NCBI GenBank assembly: GCA_964486215.1
Contig: CAZALI010000015.1
Location: 1 to 30,031 of the forward strand
Length of the DNA: 30,031 bases
From: RUG343 sp964486215
Lineage (GTDB): Bacteria > Bacillota_I > Bacilli_A > RF39 > UBA660
Direction of reading: 5' to 3'
This document shows positions 18,201 through 25,627 of the stretch, in pieces (positions within the stretch are counted from its first letter, which is position 1; every line of letters starts with the position of its first letter). The position numbers were made by a program, and so were the translations under genes. The notes below the pieces were generated by a model that had not been told where the DNA came from, ran no database searches, and was given only the letters and a program-made list of their open reading frames with translations.

Positions 18201-18914
18201 TAAATCTGGTGGAATAACTGGAATACAATCAAGTATCATCCACTCAGGTCTTTGATTAGATTCATAGAAAGCATCTAATACATCTAATCTCTTAAGTAAT
18301 CTAACTCTCTTTTGACCAGTAGATCCTTCTAATTCTTTCTCTAATTCATCTATCTCTTTCTTTAAATCTATTTGAGATAGTAATTCCTTAATAGCTTCTG
18401 CTCCCATTCCTACTTTGAAAGCTGTTCCGTACTTTTCATAATAAGCACGATATTCTCTCTCACTTAAAGTCTGTTTATTTTCAAGTGGAGTATTACCTTT
18501 ATCAATTACTACATAACTAACAAAGTATAAAACCTCTTCCAAATCTCTAGGACTCATATCAAGAACTAATCCCATACGAGAAGGAACACCTTTAAAGAAC
18601 CATATATGTGATACTGGAGTTGCAAGTTCAATATGTCCCATTCTCTCTCTACGAACAGAACTTCTTGTTACTTCTACTCCACATCTATCACAAATAATAT
18701 TTTTATAACGAACTCTCTTATATTTACCACATGCACACTCATAATCCTTAGATGGACCAAATATCTTTTCGCAGAATAATCCATCTCTTTCAGGACGTAA
18801 TGTACGATAGTTGATAGTCTCTGGCTTAGTAACTTCACCATATGACCATTCTCTTATCTTTTCAGGAGATGCAACGCCAATCTTTAAAGCGCTTATTTTA
18901 TTAATATCTATCAT
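15282..18914 (-). CDS. rpoC: DNA-directed RNA polymerase subunit beta'
   Basis: Catalytic subunit of RNA polymerase, 1210 residues, a normal length for Bacilli. Visible landmarks are the N-terminal zinc site (Cys60, Cys62, Cys75, Cys78), the active-site loop NADFDGDQ with Asp449, Asp451 and Asp453, the trigger-loop region LTMRTFHSGGVAG and the second zinc site CGCENGICQKCYG. The ATG overlaps the rpoB stop (ATGA), so beta and beta' are coupled. The last codons are part of the transcription terminator. Confidence 0.98.
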   Translation of the reverse strand: MIDINKISALKIGVASPEKIREWSYGEVTKPETINYRTLRPERDGLFCEKIFGPSKDYECACGKYKRVRYKNIICDRCGVEVTRSSVRRERMGHIELATPVSHIWFFKGVPSRMGLVLDMSPRDLEEVLYFVSYVVIDKGNTPLENKQTLSEREYRAYYEKYGTAFKVGMGAEAIKELLSQIDLKKEIDELEKELEGSTGQKRVRLLKRLDVLDAFYESNQRPEWMILDCIPVIPPDLRPMIQLDGGRFATSDLNDLYRRVINRNNRLKRLIDLNAPSIIIQNEKRMLQEAVDALFDNGRRGRNVTGAGNRPLKSLSSMLKGKQGRFRQNLLGKRVDYSGRSVIVIGPSLKMYQCGIPKEMALELFKPHVIHGLVEKELAHNIKAAKKMIDNQDPVVWDIVEEAIKEHPVLLNRAPTLHRLGIQAFEPVLIGGKAIRLHPLVCSAFNADFDGDQMAVHIPLSEEAKAEARILMLGSNNILHPKSGDPIVTPGQDIVIGNYYITMEKAGDTGEGRVFKNADEALMAYDRREVTLHARIAIPVNSFRHKLFTSGQKDKYLITTVGKLKFNEILPDSFAYINEPTDDNITGITPPKYFLSMGTNIPEEIKKMPLVEAFGKSTLEKVIAQVFKRYKTTETSIMLDKLKDLGFKYSTLSGLTVSMFDVVTSKEKEKIVGEAQKLVDTINKQYKRGLITDEERYNKVVESWLDATDKIQDELSKIANDNPENPIFIMMNSKARGSLHQFSQVAGMRGIMTKPDNSYVEIPVLSNLIEGMNVSDFFLSTHASRKGLADTALKTADSGYLTRRLVDVSQDIIIKEEDCGTDQGIVVKDFINEKNGTVIEGLRDRIVGRYANKKVINPETKEVIVDKLELITDSLADKVIKAGVKEVEIRSILTCGCENGICQKCYGRNLATGNLVEVGEAVGVMAAQSIGEPGTQLTMRTFHSGGVAGVEDITQGLPRVQELFEARTPKGKATIAEISGTISKIKEDRGKYDISITNKLETKIHVTNYGAKLCVEKGDKVEPGDKLTEGAISPKELLAVTDPITTQQYILKEIQDTYRSQGVGISDKHVEIIARRMISKLKIVDGGDTRFVPGAVVNFGEFTEGNRDAVINGKKPAVGKPILLGITKAALGTDSFLSAASFQETTRVLTEAAIKGKVDPLSGLKENVILGKLIPAGTGSRAYKDVDYELKRQFMDEEPLEKLEDQFME

Positions 18915-21900
18915 TCAACATCATCCCCTTCCATATCCATATCATCGAAGTCCATTTCTTCCTCTTCCGTATCAATCGTGAAGTCATCATCTTGCTCCTC
19001 TTCAGCAGTCTCTTCTTCACCATTTTCATCAGAATGTACTAGCTCTTCAGTAGAATTCTCTACTTCAGCAATACTTGTCTTAACATCATCTTTATCTTCA
19101 GAATCTTCAATCTCTTTTAGATCATGACTAACTCCATCGTCATCCATAATAGAAATATCTAATCCTAAAGCTTGGAATTCTTTCATAAGTACTCGGAATG
19201 ATTCTGGTACTCCAGCTCTATCTATTTCTCTACCTTTAATAATATCTTCATATATCTTTACACGACCTATAACGTCATCAGATTTAACTGTTAACATTTC
19301 TTGTAGAGTGTGTGCAGCACCATATGCATATAATGCCCAAACTTCCATCTCTCCAAATCTCTGTCCACCAAGTTGTGCTTTACCACCAAGAGGTTGTTGT
19401 GTAACTAATGAATAAGGTCCAGTAGAACGAGCATGTAGTTTATCATCAACCATGTGATGTAATTTAATCATGTACATAACACCAACAGCTATTCTATGAT
19501 CAAATGGCTCACCACTACGTCCATCGTAAAGTACCATCTTACCATCTTCGTCCATCTTAGCTTCCTTCATGATAGATTTAATGTCATCAACACTAGCACC
19601 ATCGAATACTGGAGTAGCTACATGAACACCAATAGTTCTAGCTGCCATACCCATATGTAACTCTAGAACCTGTCCAAAGTTCATTCTACTTGGAACACCC
19701 TGTGGATTTAACATAACATCTACAGGAGTACCATCTTCCATATATGGCATATCTTCTTGTGGAACGATAAGTGAAATAACACCTTTGTTACCATGACGAC
19801 CACTCATCTTATCTCCAACTTGAATTTTTCTCTTTTGAACGACGTATACTCTGATTACTCTATTTACTCCAGCAGGTAACTCATCGTTATCTTTTCTAGA
19901 ATAAATCTTAATATCGTGTACAATACCATCGCCACCGTGTGGAACACGAAGTGATGTATCACGAACTTCACGAGTCTTCTCACCAAAGATAGCATGTAAT
20001 AACTTCTCTTCTGAAGTTAACTCAGCCATACCTTTAGGTGTAACTTTACCAACTAAAATATCACCTTCACGTACTTCAGTACCAATAGTTACGATACCAT
20101 TAGCATCCAAATTACGTCTAGCTTCTTCACTAACATTAGGAATATCACGAGTAATCTCTTCATCACCAAGTTTAGTTTGTCTACATTGCATCTCATAATC
20201 TTCCAAATGTAATGATGTAAATTTATCATCTTTAACTAAATTTTCATTTAATATAACAGCATCCTCATAGTTATAACCTTGATAAGTCATAAATGCTACT
20301 GTCATATTCTTACCAAGTGCTAACTCTCCATGATCAGTAGAGTTACCATCAGCTAATACAGTCTTATTCTTTTTAACTTTATCTCCAACTTGAACAATTG
20401 GTCTTTGATGGAAACAAATTCCAGAGTTAGCTAATTCAAAGTTAGATAATGTATATTCAACATCACCATCTTTAGTAGTAACAACAACCTTCTTAGCATC
20501 TACATAACTAACAACACCATCTACTTTAGAAATAACTTCAACTCCACTATCTTTAGCAGCAATGTATTCAACACCAGTACCAACGATTGGAGCTTCAGTT
20601 TTAACTAAAGGCATTGCTTGTCTTTGCATGTTTGCACCCATCAAAGCACGGTGAGCATCATCATGCTCCAAGAATGGAATACAACTTGTTGTAATAGAAA
20701 CAACTTGTTGTGGAGAAACATCAATATAGTCAACATCTTCAGGTTTAGCTAAAATGTTTTCTCCTCTATATCTAGCACTAACAGTTTTATCAATAATATC
20801 ATTATTCTCATTAGTACCAACAATTGCTTGTGAAATAACATAATTTTCTTCTTCATCAGCAGTTATATATTGAACATCATCAGTAATATGACCTTTTTCT
20901 ACTTTTCTATATGGACTCATAATAAATCCATAATCATTAACTTTAGCATAACTAGCTAAAGTAGTAATAAGTCCAACGTTAGGTCCTTCTGGTGACTCAA
21001 TCGGACAAATTCTACCATAGTGAGAAGTATTAACATCACGTACTTCTACACCGGTTCTCTCACGAGAAAGTCCACCTGGTCCTAAAGCAGATAATCTACG
21101 TTTATTAGTTAATTCTGCAATTGGGTTAGTTTGGTCCATAAATTGAGATAATTGAGAACTACCAAAGAATTCTTTCATAGCAGCTGTAACTGGTCTAATA
21201 TTAATTAAAGTCTTTGGAGTAACTTCATCCATTTCTTGAGTAGTCATTCTCTCACGAATAACTCTTTCCATTCTAGCAACACCAATTCTAAATTGATTTT
21301 GAAGAAGTTCACCAACTTGACGAATTCTTCTGTTTCCTAAATGGTCAATTTCATCATAGTGACCAACACCATGTAATATATTTAAATAATATGAAGTAGC
21401 AGCATAAACATCACTAATAGTTAATCTCTTAACATCAATATTTTGATCATTACCAATAACTACTAGTTTCTTCTTACTATCAAGAGGATCAACTATCTTA
21501 ATAGTTTGAACTTGATTATAAGTATCTAACTCTAAATTAGCTTTAGTTTCTTGCAAACTATAACCATCTTCAAATAATTTAACTATATCATCATAAATTT
21601 CCTTAGTTATCTTAGTACCTTTTTCGTACTTAACTTTACCTTTAACCTTAATACTTTCAGCTAAAGTTTGACCTAATAATCTATCAGTAATATTAAGCTT
21701 CTTATTATACTTATATCTACCTACTTTAGCTAAATCATATCTAAATTCATCAAAGAAATGAGTAATAATTTGGTTCTTTGAAGAATCTAGAGTAGCAGGT
21801 TCTCCTGGTCTTAACTTTTCATAAATTTCAATTAAAGCTTCATCAGTATTCTTAGTATTATCTTTTTCTATAGTATTCTTAATGTAGTCATCTTCACCAA

Positions 21901-22531
21901 ATAAATCGATTATATCTTTATCATTAGACAAACCAAAAGCACGTAAAAGTGTAGTTAATGGAACTTTTCTTGTTCTATCAATTCTTACGTATATAACATC
22001 TCTAGCATCTGTTTCATACTCTAACCATGTACCACGAGTTGGAATGATTTGAGAAGTAATTAATTCTCTACCATTCTTATCAATCTCACGATTATAGTAT
22101 ACGCTAGGAGATCTAACTAATTGTGATACTATAACTCTCTCTGCTCCGTTAACAATAAATGTTGCACTATCAGTCATTATAGGCATATCACCTAAGAATA
22201 TTTCTTGTTCTTTTACTTCTCCAGATTCACGATTGAATAATCTAACATTAACTCTTAAAGGTGCAGAATATGTAGTCTCTCTATCCTTACTTTCCTTTAT
22301 AGAATATTTTGGTTCATCAAGATGATAATCACCAAATTCAAGTGATAATGTACCAGAAAAGTTTTCTACTGGGAACAAATCAGTAAAAACTTCTTTAATA
22401 CCTTGATTAATAAACCAGTCATAACTGCTCTTTTGGATTTCTAATAAATCTTTTAACTCATAAGTGTTTCTAATACTAGAATAGTTTCTTCTTTTTCTAA
22501 AATCACCATATTTAACAACTTTATATGACAC
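18911..22531 (-). CDS. rpoB: DNA-directed RNA polymerase subunit beta
   Basis: Forms the catalytic core with beta'; 1206 residues. Conserved blocks seen include FFGSSQLSQFMDQTNP, LSALGPGGLSRERTG, CPIESPEGPNVGLI, ANMQRQAMPLV and KMSGRHGNKGVIS. A strongly acidic tail of about 75 residues closes the protein, as in other Bacilli. In the rifamycin pocket the residue equivalent to E. coli His526 is Asn476 (AAT, 21104-21106; LTNKRRLSALG). The start is GTG at 22531, with GGGGTGA six bases before it; it overlaps the stop of the rsmC-like gene by one base (TAGTG). The promoter and leader hairpin upstream of the rsmC-like gene presumably control all three genes. Confidence 0.98.
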   Translation of the reverse strand: MSYKVVKYGDFRKRRNYSSIRNTYELKDLLEIQKSSYDWFINQGIKEVFTDLFPVENFSGTLSLEFGDYHLDEPKYSIKESKDRETTYSAPLRVNVRLFNRESGEVKEQEIFLGDMPIMTDSATFIVNGAERVIVSQLVRSPSVYYNREIDKNGRELITSQIIPTRGTWLEYETDARDVIYVRIDRTRKVPLTTLLRAFGLSNDKDIIDLFGEDDYIKNTIEKDNTKNTDEALIEIYEKLRPGEPATLDSSKNQIITHFFDEFRYDLAKVGRYKYNKKLNITDRLLGQTLAESIKVKGKVKYEKGTKITKEIYDDIVKLFEDGYSLQETKANLELDTYNQVQTIKIVDPLDSKKKLVVIGNDQNIDVKRLTISDVYAATSYYLNILHGVGHYDEIDHLGNRRIRQVGELLQNQFRIGVARMERVIRERMTTQEMDEVTPKTLINIRPVTAAMKEFFGSSQLSQFMDQTNPIAELTNKRRLSALGPGGLSRERTGVEVRDVNTSHYGRICPIESPEGPNVGLITTLASYAKVNDYGFIMSPYRKVEKGHITDDVQYITADEEENYVISQAIVGTNENNDIIDKTVSARYRGENILAKPEDVDYIDVSPQQVVSITTSCIPFLEHDDAHRALMGANMQRQAMPLVKTEAPIVGTGVEYIAAKDSGVEVISKVDGVVSYVDAKKVVVTTKDGDVEYTLSNFELANSGICFHQRPIVQVGDKVKKNKTVLADGNSTDHGELALGKNMTVAFMTYQGYNYEDAVILNENLVKDDKFTSLHLEDYEMQCRQTKLGDEEITRDIPNVSEEARRNLDANGIVTIGTEVREGDILVGKVTPKGMAELTSEEKLLHAIFGEKTREVRDTSLRVPHGGDGIVHDIKIYSRKDNDELPAGVNRVIRVYVVQKRKIQVGDKMSGRHGNKGVISLIVPQEDMPYMEDGTPVDVMLNPQGVPSRMNFGQVLELHMGMAARTIGVHVATPVFDGASVDDIKSIMKEAKMDEDGKMVLYDGRSGEPFDHRIAVGVMYMIKLHHMVDDKLHARSTGPYSLVTQQPLGGKAQLGGQRFGEMEVWALYAYGAAHTLQEMLTVKSDDVIGRVKIYEDIIKGREIDRAGVPESFRVLMKEFQALGLDISIMDDDGVSHDLKEIEDSEDKDDVKTSIAEVENSTEELVHSDENGEEETAEEEQDDDFTIDTEEEEMDFDDMDMEGDDVE

Positions 22532-23124
22532 TAATTTTCACCCCACATACATTTCACTACAAAATAGCCTTTTTTCTTCGCAAGTATTTCTACAGATGAT
22601 ACATCACTAAGTTTCTTGATAATTGTCTCAGCACCCTGCTGCTTCCTGACTACAAAGAAGAGCTTTCCATTCTTATTTAAATGTTTAGGTGCATTAAACA
22701 ACATATCATAAACTACATCATTTCCAGCCCGAATAGGCGGATTGGTAATAATGCTATCGTATTTAGAATCAATATTTTCATAAACATTACTTTCAAAAAC
22801 GCGAATATTAGATGCTTTATTAAGACTGACATTCATCTCAGTTAAATGAAGTGCTCTTAAATTCACATCAACCATATCAACACTAGCTCCAGTAAGCTTA
22901 TTAATTATAATTCCTAGTACTCCATAGCCACATCCCAAATCAAGAATTTTGCCTCCAACTTCCTCTAGTGGGATGACATCCATTAGAAGTCTACTGCCAA
23001 AATCCATACCGTTCTTAGAAAAAACACCATTATCAGTACTAAAACTAAATTTTTGATTTCTAACAAAGCAATCGATTTTTTTGATATTACTCTGTAAATT
23101 TTGATTAGTGAAGTATTGTCCCAT
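22531..23124 (-). CDS. RsmC-like class I methyltransferase (YbxB type)
   Basis: A 197-residue SAM-dependent methyltransferase of the family that modifies guanine N2 in 16S rRNA. The SAM loop is ILDLGCGYGVLG (DLGCGYG at 62-68), and the catalytic NPPIRAG motif begins at Asn128, typical of RsmC/RlmG-like enzymes. It corresponds to B. subtilis ybxB, which also lies between rplL and rpoB; it is a single-domain form, shorter than E. coli RsmC. AAAGGAGA precedes the ATG. It is first in a unit with rpoB and rpoC, has a promoter of its own, and overlaps rpoB by one base. The exact nucleotide that it modifies is not shown by sequence. Confidence 0.92.
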   Translation of the reverse strand: MGQYFTNQNLQSNIKKIDCFVRNQKFSFSTDNGVFSKNGMDFGSRLLMDVIPLEEVGGKILDLGCGYGVLGIIINKLTGASVDMVDVNLRALHLTEMNVSLNKASNIRVFESNVYENIDSKYDSIITNPPIRAGNDVVYDMLFNAPKHLNKNGKLFFVVRKQQGAETIIKKLSDVSSVEILAKKKGYFVVKCMWGEN

Positions 23125-23139
23125 ATATCTCCTTTACAG

Positions 23140-23183
23140 AAAAAAAAGAAGGAGAAAACATATAATTTAACTTAGTTTTCTCC
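23140..23183 (-). terminator. Leader hairpin with T-tract, possible attenuator of rsmC-like/rpoB/rpoC
   Basis: Minus strand: 9-base stem GGAGAAAAC / GTTTTCTCC (23175-23183 with 23151-23159), 15-base loop, then TTCTTTTTTTT. It lies downstream of a good promoter (-10 at 23197-23202) and upstream of the rsmC-like gene's ribosome site, so it sits in that gene's leader. A short palindrome CTTTC-GT-GAAAG (23184-23195) is at the expected 5' end of the RNA. Confidence 0.7.
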
Positions 23184-23196
23184 CTTTCACGAAAGT

Positions 23197-23225
23197 ATAA
23201 TACACTATTTTACATACATTGTCAA
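23197..23225 (-). promoter_or_regulatory. Promoter of the rsmC-like/rpoB/rpoC unit
   Basis: Minus strand: perfect TTGACA (23220-23225), 17-base spacer, TATTAT (23197-23202, 5 of 6). It lies between the rplL terminator and the leader hairpin. Confidence 0.8.
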
Positions 23226-23245
23226 ATGTTTTTTCACATTTTTTA

Positions 23246-23276
23246 CAAAAAAAGAAGTTAAATTTACTTAACTTCT
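23246..23276 (-). terminator. Terminator of rplJL
   Basis: Minus strand: 9-base stem AGAAGTTAA / TTAACTTCT (23268-23276 with 23253-23261), 6-base loop, then a T run. The stop codon of rplL (23264-23266) lies in the loop. Confidence 0.8.
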
Positions 23277-23635
23277 ACTTCAGCTCCAGCTTCTTCAAGC
23301 TTAGCTTTAATTTCATCAGCTTCAGCAGATGGAATATTTTCTTTAACTACACCTTTATTATCAACAATATCTTTAGATTCCTTTAATCCTAAACCAGTAA
23401 TATCTTTTACTAATTTAATAACTTGAACTTTTGCAGCTCCACCATCAGCGATAGAAACTGTAACAGTACTTGGAGCAGCATCTCCCTCACTAGCAGCACC
23501 AGCAACTGGAGCAGCAGCTACAGCACTTGGATCAACTCCAAATTCTTCCTTCATAGCGTCTACTAATTCTTTAATTTCTAATAGACTCATTTCTTTTAAA
23601 CTGTTGATAAAATCTTCTTTAGTTAATTTAGCCAT
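23264..23635 (-). CDS. rplL: 50S ribosomal protein L7/L12
   Basis: Forms the flexible stalk that recruits translation GTPases. The 123-residue protein has the dimerising N-terminal helices, an Ala-rich hinge (about residues 37-54) and the C-terminal factor-binding domain with KVQVIKLVKDITGLGLKESK and IKAKLEEAGAEVEVK. AAGGAGG precedes the ATG. It follows rplJ closely and is transcribed with it under the L10 leader; a terminator starts in its stop region. Confidence 0.97.
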   Translation of the reverse strand: MAKLTKEDFINSLKEMSLLEIKELVDAMKEEFGVDPSAVAAAPVAGAASEGDAAPSTVTVSIADGGAAKVQVIKLVKDITGLGLKESKDIVDNKGVVKENIPSAEADEIKAKLEEAGAEVEVK

Positions 23636-23658
23636 TTTTATTTCCTCCTTATATTATA

Positions 23659-24153
23659 TTAATTTTCTTCTTTTTGTTGACTATATAAGTCTAAACAAAT
23701 TGATAAGTCTCTAACAATACCAATCATACCACCAGCAAGCATAGTAAGTAATCCTTCTCTTGATGGTATCTTAGCATATTCTGCAAGCTTTGCACTATCA
23801 GCAATATCTCCATCAACCATTCCAACTTTTAATACTAAATTAGGATGATCTTTACTAAAATCTGATAGAACTTTAATTGGTGCAATTTGATCTTCACTAT
23901 AAGCTAAAGCACTAGGTCCAACTAATTGATCTTTAAAATCAATCTTTAAGTCATCAAATGCTCTACTCATTAAAGTGTTCTTATAAACTTTATAATCAGC
24001 ACCAGCTTCTCTCAACTTAACTCTAAGCTCTTTGATTTCAGCATCTGTAATTCCGTGATAATCGAATAAGACAATAGCATTAGCATTATTTACTTTATCT
24101 TTTATCTCATCAATTATACCTTGCTTTTGTTCCAAAATCTTAGAATTTGCCAT
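23659..24153 (-). CDS. rplJ: 50S ribosomal protein L10
   Basis: Base of the ribosomal stalk, which binds 23S rRNA and carries the L7/L12 dimers. The 164-residue protein begins ANSKILEQKQGIIDEIKDKV, with the conserved VLFDYHGITDAEIKELR and YKVYKNTLMSRA segments. I use the ATG at 24153, which has AAGGAGG upstream; the open frame extends 14 codons further, but those codons fall in the L10 leader attenuator and are not coding. As in other bacteria, L10 (with L12) probably binds this leader to repress its own operon. Confidence 0.97.
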   Translation of the reverse strand: MANSKILEQKQGIIDEIKDKVNNANAIVLFDYHGITDAEIKELRVKLREAGADYKVYKNTLMSRAFDDLKIDFKDQLVGPSALAYSEDQIAPIKVLSDFSKDHPNLVLKVGMVDGDIADSAKLAEYAKIPSREGLLTMLAGGMIGIVRDLSICLDLYSQQKEEN

Positions 24154-24177
24154 AAAACACCTCCTTAAGAATACCAA

Positions 24178-24271
24178 TAAAAAATCCTTAGACATGTGCC
24201 TAAGGATAGAAACTTATTAAGTAAGTCCTCGGTAGGATTTAAATACCTACTGTCTTTGGCACTCATAAACT
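24178..24271 (-). promoter_or_regulatory. L10 leader (autoregulatory mRNA leader) with attenuator
   Basis: The leader of rplJ contains the hallmark of the L10 leader: AAAGACAGTAGGT and, after a short loop, CCTACCGAGG (about 24226-24257), a kink-turn-like binding site for L10-L12. It is followed by a terminator hairpin ATCCTTAG / CTAAGGAT (24184-24207) and a T run. L10-L12 binding is known in Bacillota to favour the terminator; I infer the same here. Confidence 0.9.
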
Positions 24272-24277
24272 GCAATT

Positions 24278-24306
24278 ATTATAACTAATAATTAATTAAT
24301 TGTCAA
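24278..24306 (-). promoter_or_regulatory. rplJ promoter, perfect sigma-A consensus
   Basis: Minus strand: TTGACA (24301-24306), exactly 17 bases, TATAAT (24278-24283). Both boxes match the consensus fully. The -35 lies in the last codons of rplA (Phe-Asp-Asn, stop at 24296-24298). Confidence 0.88.
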
Positions 24307-24991
24307 AATTATTTTCAACTTTTATTCCAGGACCCATAGTTGAACTAATAGAAATACTCTTAACATACTCACCTTTAACACTAGCTGGCTTAATACGTAG
24401 TAATTGTCCAACGAAAGCATTTAAGTTTTCAAGTAAATCTTCTTCCTTAAATGAAACCTTACCTATAACAGCATGAACAATACCAAAAGTATCTGTCTTA
24501 TATTCAACTTTTCCTGCTTTAACTTCTTCTACTGCTTTAGCAACATCCATAGTAACTGTTCCAGTCTTAGGATTTGGCATTAATCCTTTAGGACCTAAAA
24601 CTTTACCAATCTTACCTAATCTAGGCATCATATCTGGAGTAGCAATAATAGTATCAAAATCGAACCAGTTTTCTTTTTCGATTTTTTCTAACATATCGTT
24701 ATCTCCAACATAGTCAGCACCAGCAGCTTTAGCTTCTTCAGCTTTTGGTCCAACAGCAATTACTAATACTTTTTGACTCTTACCAGTTCCCTTAGGTAAA
24801 ACTAAAGCACCTCTTAATTGTTGATCTGCTTTCTTAGTATCAAGATTTAATCTTACTGCTACATCTACAGATCCATCAAAAGAACTAATAGAAGTTTCTT
24901 TTACTAGCTTTACAGCTTCTTCTTTAGAATATACTTTTCCTTTTTCTAACTTTTTAACAGATTCAGTATACTTCTTACTTCTCTTTTTCAT
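24296..24991 (-). CDS. rplA: 50S ribosomal protein L1
   Basis: Component of the L1 stalk, which helps release deacylated tRNA; it is also a known translational repressor of the L11-L1 mRNA in other bacteria. The 231-residue protein has VRLNLDTKKADQQLRG, the GTGKSQKVLVIA segment and KVLGPKGLMPNPKTGTV, all typical of L1. AAGGAGG precedes the ATG. It is 63 bases after rplK with no promoter in between; a small inverted repeat, GTGG / CCAC (25008-25034), stands just before its ribosome site and could be part of L1 control, but this is weak. Its 3' end holds the -35 of the rplJ promoter. Confidence 0.97.
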   Translation of the reverse strand: MKKRSKKYTESVKKLEKGKVYSKEEAVKLVKETSISSFDGSVDVAVRLNLDTKKADQQLRGALVLPKGTGKSQKVLVIAVGPKAEEAKAAGADYVGDNDMLEKIEKENWFDFDTIIATPDMMPRLGKIGKVLGPKGLMPNPKTGTVTMDVAKAVEEVKAGKVEYKTDTFGIVHAVIGKVSFKEEDLLENLNAFVGQLLRIKPASVKGEYVKSISISSTMGPGIKVENNFDN

Positions 24992-25054
24992 CTTTCTTCC
25001 TCCTTATGTGGTTTAAGCGGATTATTCCTTCCACGTAGGTATTACCTATATGAA

Positions 25055-25483
25055 TTATTCACCAGCAATTTTAATGCCCATGTTTTTAGCAGTTCCAGCA
25101 ACTATCTTCATAGCAGCATCAATATCATAAGCATTTAAATCTGGTAATTTAATTTCAGCAATTTCTTTTAGTTGCTCTTGACTTATTGTAGCAACTGTTT
25201 CGTTAGCACCTTTTCCACTACCTTTATTAATATGTGCATATTTCTTTAATAAAAATGGTGTAGGTGGAGTCTTAACAATAAAGTCAAAACTTTTATCTGA
25301 GTAAACAGAAATTTCTACTGGTAGAACGTCACCCATCTTGTCTTTAGTTTCATCATTGAACTTAGAACAAAACTCTCCTAAATTAATTCCAACTGGACCT
25401 AATACAGTTCCAACTGGAGGAGCAGCTGTTGCTTTACCAGCATCAATTTGTAACTTTATTTTCTTTACTAATTCTTTTGCCAC
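25055..25483 (-). CDS. rplK: 50S ribosomal protein L11
   Basis: Binds the GTPase-associated centre of 23S rRNA and is needed for the stringent response. With the GTG start at 25483 it has 142 residues, the family norm; AGGAGG lies eight bases before it, and an in-frame GTG three codons earlier overlaps the ribosome site. The C-terminal rRNA-binding domain looks typical (SVYSDKSFDFIVKTPPTP, KLPDLNAYDIDAAMKIVAGTA). The N-terminal proline-rich helix, a thiostrepton-contact region, reads PPVGTVLGPVG where most bacteria have PPVGPALGQ-G. It has its own promoter and a structured leader, and is co-transcribed with rplA. Confidence 0.96.
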   Translation of the reverse strand: MAKELVKKIKLQIDAGKATAAPPVGTVLGPVGINLGEFCSKFNDETKDKMGDVLPVEISVYSDKSFDFIVKTPPTPFLLKKYAHINKGSGKGANETVATISQEQLKEIAEIKLPDLNAYDIDAAMKIVAGTAKNMGIKIAGE

Positions 25484-25508
25484 GAAAAACACCTCCTAGT
25501 TTTATTTT

Positions 25509-25565
25509 CGCGAGTGGTCATAATAGCTTGATTCCCGCTTAAAATCGCGTCTACTGCCTCCCACT
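25509..25565 (-). promoter_or_regulatory. Structured leader of rplK-rplA
   Basis: In the 135-base nusG-rplK gap the rplK leader RNA has two complementary pairs that cross: AGTGG (25561-25565) with CCACT (25513-25517), and CGCGA (25545-25549) with TCGCG (25509-25513). They could form a pseudoknot or two alternative folds ending just before the rplK ribosome site. L1 repression of this operon is known in other bacteria; I do not recognise a named motif here. Confidence 0.4.
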
Positions 25566-25595
25566 TAATCTATATCAACAAAATATAGCCATTAA

Positions 25596-25624
25596 ATAAT
25601 AACACAAAACTTAAATATTAGCAA
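25596..25624 (-). promoter_or_regulatory. rplK-rplA promoter
   Basis: Minus strand: TTGCTA (25619-25624), 17-base spacer, TATTAT (25596-25601) with an extended TGT in front. It begins directly after the nusG stop; no terminator is seen after nusG, so read-through from secE-nusG is also likely. Confidence 0.6.
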
Positions 25625-25627
25625 CAT

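Noticed and set aside
24154..24195. Fourteen extra N-terminal residues on L10
   Set aside because: These codons overlap the L10 leader attenuator and lie upstream of a good ribosome site at the standard L10 start.
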